From Amphritea sp. (lineage in GTDB: Bacteria; Pseudomonadota; Gammaproteobacteria; Pseudomonadales; Balneatricaceae), in assembly GCA_025800245.1 (NCBI GenBank), contig JAOXSA010000094.1:1-58865 (forward strand): a stretch of 58,865 nt of DNA. The letters run 5' to 3'. The translations under genes and the position numbers were made by a program. Below the pieces are notes generated by a model, which saw nothing but the letters and a program-made list of their open reading frames with translations, was not told where the DNA came from and made no database searches. Shown piece by piece: positions 26,933 to 35,107 of the stretch; position 1 is the first letter of the stretch, and every line of letters begins with the position of its first letter.

Positions 26933-27115
26933 ATGAGTCAGGAACGCCCCACACCACCGGGTGATTATGAATGCTGTGAAAATGGTTGTACTCCCTGTGT
27001 CTGGGACACCTATTTTGAAGAGCTGAACGCCTGGAATGCCGCACAGAAAGCCCTTGAAGAGGCCGAACAGAACCGTTCGCAGTCAGACTCCAAAACAACC
27101 AGCCAGACAAGCTGA
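26933..27115 (+). CDS. Oxidoreductase-like small Cys protein
   Basis: 60 residues with the compact Cys signature Y-E-C-C-E-N-G-C-T-P-C-V-W-D-T-Y-F-E-E-L, the hallmark of the oxidoreductase-like domain found at the N-terminus of some redox enzymes and as stand-alone small proteins in bacteria. It may bind a metal or cluster. It precedes a thioesterase gene by about ten bases and probably shares its transcript. Confidence 0.82.
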   Translation: MSQERPTPPGDYECCENGCTPCVWDTYFEELNAWNAAQKALEEAEQNRSQSDSKTTSQTS

Positions 27116-27125
27116 TTAGACAGGG

Positions 27126-27620
27126 ATGCCCGATATGCCCAACGCACCGGTAATCTACCGTACCCGCATCAAGCCGGAATGGCTTGATTACAACAACCAT
27201 ATGAATGTTGCCTACTATGTGCTGATCTTCGATGAAGCCGGTGTCGAACTGGTCGCGGATCTGGGGCTCAGTGTCGAGGTAACAGAGAAAACTCATATCT
27301 CCTGGATGGTGCTGGAAAACCACATCACCTATAACAATGAAGTAGTGCTGGATCAGCCGGTTGAAGTCACCTGCCAGCTGATTGATCATGATGCCAAGCG
27401 TCTGCACCTCTACTTTGAAATGCACGCTCAGGCTGAAGACGGTTCCACCTATCTGGCGTCCACTCTGGAGCAGATGGCAATGTGTGTGAATCTGGAAACC
27501 CGTCGTAGCTGTGAATTCCCGGCCGAGGTCAGCGCAGCGATCAACGCTATGGCAGGAGAACAGGCAGCACTGCCCCGCCCTGAAAACATTGGTCGGTCTA
27601 TCGGAATTCGTCGTCGCTGA
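27126..27620 (+). CDS. Hotdog-fold acyl-CoA thioesterase
   Basis: 164 residues. The N-terminal W-L-D-Y-N-N-H-M-N-V-A-Y-Y contains the Asp/Asn and His-Met-Asn pattern of 4-hydroxybenzoyl-CoA-type hotdog thioesterases; the beta-sheet half holds L-H-L-Y-F-E-M-H-A and L-A-S-T-L-E-Q-M. Cytoplasmic; substrate not readable. An ATG at 27135 with AGGGA upstream is an equally good start. Confidence 0.87.
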   Translation: MPDMPNAPVIYRTRIKPEWLDYNNHMNVAYYVLIFDEAGVELVADLGLSVEVTEKTHISWMVLENHITYNNEVVLDQPVEVTCQLIDHDAKRLHLYFEMHAQAEDGSTYLASTLEQMAMCVNLETRRSCEFPAEVSAAINAMAGEQAALPRPENIGRSIGIRRR

Positions 27621-27646
27621 TTCGCCTCAGCGCCCGGACAGTCACC

Positions 27647-27670
27647 AGAGGCTCTGCTGTCGGAGCCTCT
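27647..27670 (+). terminator. Hairpin after the thioesterase gene, probable terminator
   Basis: AGAGGCT-N10-AGCCTCT. The T tail is poor, so this could be Rho-assisted. Confidence 0.45.
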
Positions 27671-27852
27671 TCAAACCAACAACACAGCTCCCTTCCCTAC
27701 GTTCCTCCAGGTTCACCACATCTGATAGACCGGCTATGTGAACACAGGCTGAATTTTGCGATTTTACGCTTGAAATATACTCCGGTGTAAAACTGGCTCA
27801 GCGCTGTCCAACTTCCTAGGCTGAAACTATAACCTGAAGAGGAGCTGTCGCC

Positions 27853-28266
27853 ATGAGATCCCTCTATGCATTCCTGTTCGCATCACTGATCGGTATCACC
27901 ACACCGGCACAGGCAGAGGTCAGGCTTGGCCTGCACGGTACTATCGACCTGGGCAACAATGTCTATCTGACAATCTCTACACCAAGGCTGTACCACGGCC
28001 ATCGCTACTACCACAAGCCTTACTATTCTCACCGCCATAAGCCGCGGCATCATTACCACCACGGCTATTATAAAAAGCATCATGGTTACCATAAAAAACA
28101 TCATGGCTATCGCTACCGCCATCATGATCGTGGTCACCATTACGGCCATCGGGGACATAAACCCCGTCATTACCGTTCTCACTCTTCATCGCGCTATATC
28201 ATTGTCAGAGATCCGCAACGCCACGATTACCGGCGCTATCGGCATCAACGCCAGTATCGCTATTAA
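27853..28266 (+). CDS. Secreted His/Tyr/Arg-rich protein, possible metal binder
   Basis: 137 residues. Clear signal peptide to about residue 22 (A-Q-A cleavage), a short beta-like segment, then from residue 46 a low-complexity tail of His, Tyr, Lys and Arg with near-repeats such as Y-K-K-H-H-G-Y-H-K-K-H-H-G-Y. No Cys in the mature part. Such tails can bind Ni, Cu or Zn or polyanions. Good GAGGAG upstream of the ATG. No recognised family. Confidence 0.75.
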   Translation: MRSLYAFLFASLIGITTPAQAEVRLGLHGTIDLGNNVYLTISTPRLYHGHRYYHKPYYSHRHKPRHHYHHGYYKKHHGYHKKHHGYRYRHHDRGHHYGHRGHKPRHYRSHSSSRYIIVRDPQRHDYRRYRHQRQYRY

Positions 28267-28472
28267 TCAGTATCAGTCCCGGAGGTGGAGGGATCTTCCT
28301 GATGGGATGTCGGGTAACGTCCAAACCGGCGCAGAGCCTCTCTGCGCCATTGCGCTTCATTTGCCAGACGGGCAAATCTCGCCCAGGCCTCACCGTCCAG
28401 AGACTCGGATATACCACCAAGGTCTGTCCTGTGGCGACCTGTGTAATGATGAATTCTCGCTGTACCACACAT
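28263..28472 (-). CDS. Small hypothetical protein with DUF924-like C-terminal motif, possibly a remnant
   Basis: 69 residues if started at 28472, where CGGAG lies about six bases upstream; an in-frame ATG exists at 28544. The C-terminal part W-R-R-E-A-L-R-R-F-G-R-Y-P resembles the R-F-G-R-F-P motif of DUF924 proteins, but the following R-N-x-x-L-G-R part is absent. It ends four bases inside the tail of the His-rich gene on the other strand. It may be a real small protein or a decayed fragment. Confidence 0.35.
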   Translation of the reverse strand: MCGTARIHHYTGRHRTDLGGISESLDGEAWARFARLANEAQWRREALRRFGRYPTSHQEDPSTSGTDTD

Positions 28473-28796
28473 ATTTAACTCCGGGACTCTGGTCCGGAAC
28501 AATCTCTGTTCAGCCTCCCTCCTGCCTCTTTTTAAACGAATCATTTAAAGGATGACTGAATGGATTATTGACCGCAGTCTGTAACGTTAACCCTGCGTTA
28601 CCTCTCACTCTGATACTGTCACTGAACCGTTTCGCCCAACAGATTTCTATATTTCTGGCGAAGCCGCTGATTTGGGTTACAATCAACTGATAACCTACTG
28701 ATTTCCATGATTTAGTACTTTGTAGAGCCGCTGACTAAAGCCTTTCATAAAGCAGGGTTTTATCACGTGATATCTATCCAGCAACGGAGTTGCCCT
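28473..28796. promoter_or_regulatory. Upstream region of the RND efflux operon
   Basis: No gene seen. It contains an inverted repeat GTAACG (28581-28586) / CGTTAC (28596-28601), a plausible repressor site, and AT-rich DNA up to the fusion-protein start. A weak likeness to the PQQ motif (TTAGTACTTTGTAG, about 28709-28722) is probably chance. Confidence 0.35.
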
Positions 28797-29924
28797 GTGA
28801 AGATGACAAAATACCCAGCCCGCCTGCTCACATTAATCGCACTGCCTTTACTTATTATAGGCTGTAGCGATCAATCTGCTGAGACGACACAACCTGCAGA
28901 ACCTCAGATCCGTCCGGTAAAAGTCCATCAGCTTGGTAAACCGCAAACACAACCGACCCGCACCCTGGCCGGTACCATAGAAGCGGTCGACAGAGCCGAT
29001 CTGAGTTTCCGGGTCAGTGGCAAGATTGCCGAAATTAAGGTCGAAGTCGGTGCGCAGGTCAGCGAAGGTGATACCCTGGCGGTTCTGGATCAGACCCAGC
29101 TGGAACTGGCATTGGATTCTGCGAAAGCTCAGCGCCTGCGTGCCCAGGCAGTGATGACAGATGCCCGACAGAACTACGACGCCCAGAAGGCACTGGTGAA
29201 ACGTGGTGTAATATCAAGAATCAGTTTTGAAGGTACCGCTGCAAATCTCAAATCCGCATCTGCTGAATTGGAATCAGCAAGAGCCCAGGAAAATCGTGCC
29301 GCTCGTGATCTCGAATATGCAGTGCTGAAAGCACCTTTCAGCGGTAAGGTCTCCAGTCGCAGCGTGGACCCTTTTACCAATATCAGCGCGGGACAGAGCG
29401 TTTTCCAAATGGTCAAAGAGGGACAGCGTGAAGTTATTGTGCGCCTGCCACTGGCTCTGCTTCGCTATATCAATCAGCAGGAACCTGTTCAGGTTACACC
29501 GCTGGTCACCGATGCCCTGGCCGGAGACGTCAGGCAGAGTTTCAGCGGAATTATCCATCACATCGGAGCTAACTCCGAAGCCGGCAATGCGGTAACCCTG
29601 AAGATTCTGCTCGACGATCAGGCCCGCTCACTTCGCTCTGGCCTGCCTGCCGAGGTCCGTTTTAATCTGAACTATCAAGACAGTGGCCACCTGACCGTTC
29701 CATTCACAGCCATTGTGCCGTCCGAGCAGGCCGACAGTGGTTACCTGTTCCGCTATGACAGCAACACTGAAACGGTTTCTAAAGTTGAAGTCCGGCTGAT
29801 CAATACCCGGGATCAGGGTGTCGAAATTGCTGGTGATATCAGTGCCGGAGATCTGGTGGTAGCAGCCGGTGCGGAGCTCCTGCATGAAGGTCAGAAAGTC
29901 AGCCTGTTTCAGCCAATTCACTGA
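28797..29924 (+). CDS. RND efflux periplasmic adaptor (membrane fusion lipoprotein)
   Basis: About 375 residues. N-terminal lipoprotein signal with lipobox L-I-I-G-C near residue 20, then the barrel-sandwich/lipoyl segment (D-L-S-F-R-V-S-G-K-I-A-E-I-K-V-E-V-G), an alpha hairpin and the second lipoyl half (A-P-F-S-G-K-V-S-S-R). GTG at 28797 is chosen because GGAG lies eight bases upstream. It bridges the RND pump and an outer-membrane channel. The pump gene follows by 11 bases; no channel gene is nearby. Confidence 0.92.
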   Translation: MKMTKYPARLLTLIALPLLIIGCSDQSAETTQPAEPQIRPVKVHQLGKPQTQPTRTLAGTIEAVDRADLSFRVSGKIAEIKVEVGAQVSEGDTLAVLDQTQLELALDSAKAQRLRAQAVMTDARQNYDAQKALVKRGVISRISFEGTAANLKSASAELESARAQENRAARDLEYAVLKAPFSGKVSSRSVDPFTNISAGQSVFQMVKEGQREVIVRLPLALLRYINQQEPVQVTPLVTDALAGDVRQSFSGIIHHIGANSEAGNAVTLKILLDDQARSLRSGLPAEVRFNLNYQDSGHLTVPFTAIVPSEQADSGYLFRYDSNTETVSKVEVRLINTRDQGVEIAGDISAGDLVVAAGAELLHEGQKVSLFQPIH

Positions 29925-29935
29925 GGATCACACCG

Positions 29936-32900
29936 ATGATTACCCGATATGCCCTGCAGGGCAACCGCGTTACCATCGCGATGGCGGTGATTCTGTGTCT
30001 GCTCGGAATTGTGCTGTATCAGGACTTCCCCTCGCAGGAAGAGCCGGAGATTAATGTCCGTGAAGCGGTGGTTTCTGCCCAGTACCCCGGCCTGCCTCCG
30101 GAGCGGGTCGAGAATCTGATTATCCGCCAACTGGAAGATGCCATCCGTCAGATTCCGGAAGTAAAGGATATTCGCTCGCAGGCCAGTACCGGTTACGCCC
30201 AGATCAATGTCAGCCTGCACGACCATGTCAGCGACCTGCAACCGGTCTGGCAAACCCTGCGTAACAAGGTCAATGATGCCAAGCCAAAACTGCCCCAGGG
30301 AACATCAGGCCCTCACGTCAACGATGATTTTGGTCGGGTCGCGGTGGCCAGCATAGCGTTTATTGCGGAAGGTTTTACGCTGGCGGAAATGCGTCAGGCG
30401 GTAAAACGCTTTCAGGATCAGCTCACAGCGCTGCCCGGCGTCAGCCGGATAGAAATGCTGGGTAATAACCCGGAACGCATCTATCTGGAAAGCACCACGA
30501 CAAGGCTGGCTCAGTATGGAGTGCCGATCGAGAAAGCGCTTCAGGTGCTGCAACAGCGCAACGTCATTCTTCCGGCTGGTCAGATTGCCAGCGATAAACA
30601 ACGCCTGGTGCTGGAAACCACCGGTAACCTGACCCGTATTGATGAGATTGCCAATATTCCTGTGCGCCTCGAAGACAATAGCATCGTCTACCTGGGCGAT
30701 CTGTTTACCGTCACCCGCGGTTATCAGGAACCGGCAGGCAAAATGGCCTACTACAACGGTAAGCAGGCTCTGGTTCTGGCGGTATCAATGCAGAGCGGCT
30801 ACAACGTTCTGAGTTTTTCTGAGCGTCTGAAACAGCGTGTAAACGAACTCGAAAGCACCCTGCCATGGGGCTTCGAAATCGACTATGTCACGTTCCAGGC
30901 CAAAGAGGTTAAGAAATCAATTGATCAGGTAATCGGCAGCCTGTTACAAACCGTCGTGGTGGTACTGGTAGTTGTGGTTCTGTTCCTCGGTATCCGCACA
31001 GGTCTGGTTGCAGGCTTACTGGTGCCTCTGACCATTCTTGTCACACTGGTGGTAATGTTCCAGCTGGGTATACCGCTGCAGAAAGTATCGATTGCTGCGA
31101 TCATCATTGCGCTGGGATTACTGGTAGACAACGGCATTGTGGTGTCTGAAAACTATCTGTCCAGAGTCACCGCCGGCGAATCGGCACTGGATGCCGCGAT
31201 CAATGCTGGCAGCAAGCTGGCTCTGCCGCTGCTGACCGCATCCTTAACCACCATTCTGGCATTCTACCCTTTGATGGCTGGCGATAACCCGACCATTGAG
31301 TACACCCGTTCGCTCGGCCAGGTTATCACCATCACTCTGCTCTGCTCCTGGCTGGTTGCACTGACGATCATTCCGCTGCTGGCCACATGGGTGATTAAGC
31401 CGGGTAAGAAAGCGACCGGTAACGTCGCAGAAGCATCGGCGATGCAGCTACGCTATAAACAGTTCCTGCAACTGATTCTGCATGGCCGTACCCTGTTTAT
31501 GCTGGCAATGGCCGGACTGCTGGTACTGGCGTTACTGGCGTTCGGCCTGGTACCGAAAAAGTTCATGCCATCCAACGTGCGTCAGCAATACATGATCGAG
31601 GTAGAACTGCCCGCCGGATATGCGATTGAGGAGACCGAACGGGTCAGCCGCAACGTCAGCCACTGGCTGCAGAACAGTGGTGAAAATCCTCAGATCAGCA
31701 ACCACATCACCTATATCGGTTTCGGTGGCCCACGTTTCGTGCTGTCACTCAGCCCTAACGATCCGGCCCCGCATCGCGCCTTTATTCTGGTCAATCTGAC
31801 CGATGAGGCCAGTCAACCCGACGAAATACTGCGGGCACGTGAGTACCTCAGCGCTAACTTCCCGGAAGCCCGTATTGAAGTTAAAGGCTTTGGTTCCGGC
31901 GGTGCAGAGGATGGTACCGTGGAGTTCCGTATCAAAGGACCGGATCATCAACGTTTACGGGAAGCGTCTGAACAGCTGCAATCGGTGCTTTATAAAGAAC
32001 CGGGCGTGATCGATATCCGTCAGGACTGGGATAACAAAGTCTTCAAGATCAAGGTGCAGATTGATCAGACCCGCGCCGAGCTGGTGGGGATGTCCACGCA
32101 ACAGATCTCTGAGGCACTGGATGCTCTGCTGAACAGTGGTGAGATTTCTCAGTTCCGCGAAGGTGACCAGAGTATTCCGATCACCGTACGCAGTGATGTT
32201 GTTGAACGTGGCGATGCCGAACGCCTGGGTACCCTCTATGTGGGGCTGGACCGGGAAGGTAATCCGGTGACACTGGCGCAGGTTGCCAACCTGATCGCGG
32301 TACCGACAGAATCGCTACAACGGCGTTATAACCTTGAGCCGACCATTACTGTTAAAGCGGTCAGTAAGCAGCTGACGGCTGTGCAGTTGGTAGAAAAGCT
32401 GCAACCGGATATCGCAGCGCTCAACCTGCCTGCAGAATACAGCATCGAATACGGTGGCGAAGTGGAAGCATCCGGCGAAGCACAAGCGTCTCTGTCCGCC
32501 AATATCCCGATCGCCTTTGCTGCTATCTTCCTACTGCTACTGGCGCAGTTCCGCTCCTTCCGCAAGGTCGGCATTATCGCCGTGACACTGGTATTCAGTC
32601 TGATCGGTGCCAGCTTCGGGCTGTTGCTGATGCAGGCAACCTTCGGCTTTATGGCGATGCTGGGTTTCCTTTCGCTGGGCGGCATCATCATCAACAACGG
32701 CATCTTGCTGGTGGAACAGTTTGATCTGGAAATGGCTGACGGAAAGTCAGCCTATGAGGCGATCGTCGATGGTGCCACCGCCCGGTTAAGGCCGATTCTG
32801 GTAACCACCGGCACCAGTATTCTGGGCCTGTTACCACTGATGCTAGGGGGTGACGAACTCTGGTATGGCCTGACAGTAGTACTGGCTTCGGGCCTGCTGG

Positions 32901-32971
32901 GCGGTACTCTGCTGACACTGGGCGTTGTGCCGGTGCTTTACAGCATGCTGTTCCGGGTAAAGATTCGATAA
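29936..32971 (+). CDS. RND family efflux permease (AcrB-type)
   Basis: 1011 residues, inner membrane, driven by the proton gradient. TM1 near the N-terminus (A-M-A-V-I-L-C-L-L-G-I-V), two large periplasmic loops, and the central TM bundle with G-L-L-V-D-N-G-I-V in TM4, which carries the proton-relay Asp; the C-terminal half repeats the plan (G-F-L-S-L-G-G-I-I-I-N-N-G). The asymmetry (Asp only in TM4) and short loops match pumps of the VexF/MexI-like multidrug group. Substrate unknown. Confidence 0.93.
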   Translation: MITRYALQGNRVTIAMAVILCLLGIVLYQDFPSQEEPEINVREAVVSAQYPGLPPERVENLIIRQLEDAIRQIPEVKDIRSQASTGYAQINVSLHDHVSDLQPVWQTLRNKVNDAKPKLPQGTSGPHVNDDFGRVAVASIAFIAEGFTLAEMRQAVKRFQDQLTALPGVSRIEMLGNNPERIYLESTTTRLAQYGVPIEKALQVLQQRNVILPAGQIASDKQRLVLETTGNLTRIDEIANIPVRLEDNSIVYLGDLFTVTRGYQEPAGKMAYYNGKQALVLAVSMQSGYNVLSFSERLKQRVNELESTLPWGFEIDYVTFQAKEVKKSIDQVIGSLLQTVVVVLVVVVLFLGIRTGLVAGLLVPLTILVTLVVMFQLGIPLQKVSIAAIIIALGLLVDNGIVVSENYLSRVTAGESALDAAINAGSKLALPLLTASLTTILAFYPLMAGDNPTIEYTRSLGQVITITLLCSWLVALTIIPLLATWVIKPGKKATGNVAEASAMQLRYKQFLQLILHGRTLFMLAMAGLLVLALLAFGLVPKKFMPSNVRQQYMIEVELPAGYAIEETERVSRNVSHWLQNSGENPQISNHITYIGFGGPRFVLSLSPNDPAPHRAFILVNLTDEASQPDEILRAREYLSANFPEARIEVKGFGSGGAEDGTVEFRIKGPDHQRLREASEQLQSVLYKEPGVIDIRQDWDNKVFKIKVQIDQTRAELVGMSTQQISEALDALLNSGEISQFREGDQSIPITVRSDVVERGDAERLGTLYVGLDREGNPVTLAQVANLIAVPTESLQRRYNLEPTITVKAVSKQLTAVQLVEKLQPDIAALNLPAEYSIEYGGEVEASGEAQASLSANIPIAFAAIFLLLLAQFRSFRKVGIIAVTLVFSLIGASFGLLLMQATFGFMAMLGFLSLGGIIINNGILLVEQFDLEMADGKSAYEAIVDGATARLRPILVTTGTSILGLLPLMLGGDELWYGLTVVLASGLLGGTLLTLGVVPVLYSMLFRVKIR

Positions 32972-33103
32972 TCTCATCACCCTGTTTGTGCTCTGATCTG
33001 GATCCGAATGACGATCCAGATCAGAGAAATCCACTTCCCCTCTCCCGCTTTTTCCGCCCAGCCGTTACAATGTCGCGGTTTTTCTAACCGTCGGAGTCTA
33101 TCC

Positions 33104-33922
33104 TTGCAAAACCTCTACGAACAGACCAAACAGGCATTTCTGCTGTCCGACAGTGATCATAAGCTGGAGCTGACCATGCAACTGGCCGATCGGTGGCAGG
33201 CTGGTGAACTGGAGTGGCAGGAAGGCGAAGCACCTCAACAGCTGAACCAGCCCGGACGCCCGGATAAACCGGAGATCGTTGCCCCGGGAGAGGTGAATAA
33301 GCGCAAGTTTGGTAAAGAGGAAGGCCGTGCAGCGCTGATCCATGCCCTGGCTCATATTGAGCTGACCGCCGTCAATCTGGCTCTGGATTCGGTCTATCGC
33401 TACCGGGATATGCCCAAAGAGTACTACGACGACTGGATGCAGTGTGCGAAGGAGGAGTCCACTCACTTTCTGGCGCTACGCGGCCGTTTACGGGAGATGG
33501 GCTACGACTATGGTTCTTTCTCTGCACATGGCGAACTCTGGGGAATGGCAGTAGATACTGCGGACGATATGCTCGAGCGTATGGGTATCGTACACCGGGT
33601 TCTGGAAGCCCGGGCGCTGGATGTTGTCCCGAAAACCATTAAGCGCTTCGATCAGTTAGGCGACAAGAAGATGGTTGATATCCTGACCATGATCGCCAAC
33701 GAAGAGGTTGGCCATGTCAGTTCTGGCAGCCGCTGGTATCGCTATCAGTGCCAGGCCCGGCAACTGGATCCTGACAGCACCTTTATTGAGCTGCTGTGGA
33801 AGTACATGAAGGGACCTCTGAAAGGCCCGTTTAACCATGAATTGCGACTGAAAGCAGGCTTCTCCGCAGAGGAGCTGGCGCTGATGGAAGCTATGCCCGG
33901 TCAGCCCTCACCTTTCGCCTGA
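33104..33922 (+). CDS. DUF455 ferritin-like protein
   Basis: 272 residues from the TTG start at 33104, which has GGAG seven bases upstream; an ATG at 33008 would add 32 residues of non-conserved sequence. The body is a four-helix ferritin-like fold with E/H metal-ligand motifs: H-A-L-A-H-I-E-L-T-A, E-E-S-T-H-F and N-E-E-V-G-H. It is in the family of DUF455 proteins with a probable di-iron centre; reaction unknown. Confidence 0.87.
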   Translation: MQNLYEQTKQAFLLSDSDHKLELTMQLADRWQAGELEWQEGEAPQQLNQPGRPDKPEIVAPGEVNKRKFGKEEGRAALIHALAHIELTAVNLALDSVYRYRDMPKEYYDDWMQCAKEESTHFLALRGRLREMGYDYGSFSAHGELWGMAVDTADDMLERMGIVHRVLEARALDVVPKTIKRFDQLGDKKMVDILTMIANEEVGHVSSGSRWYRYQCQARQLDPDSTFIELLWKYMKGPLKGPFNHELRLKAGFSAEELALMEAMPGQPSPFA

Positions 33923-34051
33923 AAGGCGTAGCACAGAAGCGTTCTATTTTCTCATCTGGGCAGCCCTTTCGACTACCCAGTTTGGGTAATACCTGCAAAG
34001 AATTTACTTTCGATTAATTGCCTGACAGAGAAAACGGTATACACTGAGTTT

Positions 34052-34123
34052 ATCCGGGCCCTTCTCCAAACCGACACTAGGTTCTTTCCAGCAGGACCTT
34101 ACCCCTTGCAGCAGGGCCCGGAT
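34052..34123. ncRNA. Candidate structured RNA or regulatory dyad, strand unresolved
   Basis: A perfect 10-bp stem ATCCGGGCCC (34052-34061) / GGGCCCGGAT (34114-34123) encloses 52 bases that hold a second hairpin AGGTTC (34079-34084) / GGACCT (34094-34099). It lies between convergent genes. There is no clear poly-T tail on either strand. A TATACA box sits just left of it (about 34038-34043). It does not match tRNA or SRP RNA. Confidence 0.3.
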
Positions 34124-34146
34124 GCCTGTGCTTCTTTATTCCTCTC

Positions 34147-34680
34147 TTAAAGCAACTTTTCCGGCGTTACAGTGCAGTGATTTTCACCATCACTGAGATA
34201 TATTTCGCCGTCAGTAATCGTCATCGACAGTGTCATTGATCGCTGAACCAGTTGAGTCAGCGGACTGACCTGATCTTCCTGAAAGCGCCAGACTGTCAGC
34301 TTCGGCAGATCGGCGATCGCCTGCCCCTGTTTCTGCCACCAGATATCTGTCTCACGGCCATAAGCATAGAGGCTGATCTTCGGTGCACGGCTGACCGCTT
34401 TGCGCAATCGCTCCGGGGATACCTGCCCCAGTTCAATCCAGTGTTCAACCTGACCATCCGGACCAATCTGCCAGAGTTCCGGCTCATCCGTTGAAGACAG
34501 GCCTTTTGTGAAGCTCAGATCCTGATGATAATTCAGTCCATAAACCAGCAAACGCACCATCATCCGCAATTCAGTTTCAGAAGGATGCTGAGCCAGTGTC
34601 AGCTGACAGGTTTCGTAGCAGTGTCGGTCTGTATCGCTGAGTTGCAGCTCGACTTTATAGATTGTCGGTTTAAGCGCCAT
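34147..34680 (-). CDS. yaeQ: YaeQ family protein
   Basis: 177 residues, from the conserved M-A-L-K-P-T-I-Y-K-V-E-L-Q-L-S-D start. Other family segments are L-T-L-A-Q-H-P-S-E-T-E-L-R-M-M-V-R-L-L-V-Y and W-I-E-L-G-Q. The fold is PD-(D/E)XK nuclease-like; a role in transcription antitermination was once suggested for E. coli YaeQ. In-frame start at 34716 is rejected because homologues begin at M-A-L-K. A shared promoter with the divergent YkgJ-like gene lies upstream. Confidence 0.92.
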   Translation of the reverse strand: MALKPTIYKVELQLSDTDRHCYETCQLTLAQHPSETELRMMVRLLVYGLNYHQDLSFTKGLSSTDEPELWQIGPDGQVEHWIELGQVSPERLRKAVSRAPKISLYAYGRETDIWWQKQGQAIADLPKLTVWRFQEDQVSPLTQLVQRSMTLSMTITDGEIYLSDGENHCTVTPEKLL

Positions 34681-34700
34681 CGTTCGGGTCCGGAATCGGT

Positions 34701-34720
34701 TATAATGGCCGGCCATTATA
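34701..34720. promoter_or_regulatory. Symmetric divergent promoter between yaeQ and the YkgJ-like gene
   Basis: Perfect 20-bp palindrome TATAATGGCCGGCCATTATA. It carries a consensus -10 box TATAAT on each strand, one facing each gene, within distance for both starts (34680 on minus, 34754 on plus). Confidence 0.55.
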
Positions 34721-34753
34721 TCCTGTTAAATCAGAAACTGTTGGCCGATTACT

Positions 34754-35011
34754 ATGGAATGCCGCTCCGGATGCGCCGCCTGCTGCATCGCCCCCCAGAT
34801 AGCTACACCGATTCCTGGCATGCCTTATGGTAAGCCTGCCGGCGAACCCTGTATCAATCTGGATGACCAGCTGAATTGTAGAATATGGAATCAACCGGAT
34901 TACCCACCACTGTGCCGTGCCTTTATGCCCGACGCGGAACACTGCGGCGATGATCGCGTACAAGCCCTGAAAATTATTACTGATCTGGAACACGCAACCT
35001 TGCCGGACTAA
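34754..35011 (+). CDS. YkgJ family cysteine cluster protein
   Basis: 85 residues with N-terminal C-R-S-G-C-A-A-C-C-I-A-P-Q and later C-I-N-L, C-R-I-W and C-R-A-F cysteines, the CxxxCxxCC plan of zinc/iron-chelating YkgJ proteins. Divergent from yaeQ. Function of the family is not established. Confidence 0.9.
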   Translation: MECRSGCAACCIAPQIATPIPGMPYGKPAGEPCINLDDQLNCRIWNQPDYPPLCRAFMPDAEHCGDDRVQALKIITDLEHATLPD

Positions 35012-35107
35012 ATTTCCAACCCAGCCCTGAGCAAAGTCGCTATAATTGCCCTTTTTCGGTCCTGCGGGATCCAATTACCTGACATCAGAAGCTATTGATA
35101 GAAAGCC

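Noticed and set aside
28082-28555. 157-codon open frame on the plus strand overlapping the His-rich gene
   Set aside because: It is in another frame of a low-complexity gene, with no ribosome binding site and no pattern of its own.
28709-28722. TTAGTACTTTGTAG near the RND operon as another PQQ-island operator
   Set aside because: Matches only the central few bases and is far from the PQQ genes; likely chance.
34052-34123. Signal recognition particle RNA at the structured interval
   Set aside because: The conserved apical SRP sequence (GGUCC-GGAAG-GAAGCAGCC type) is not present on either strand.
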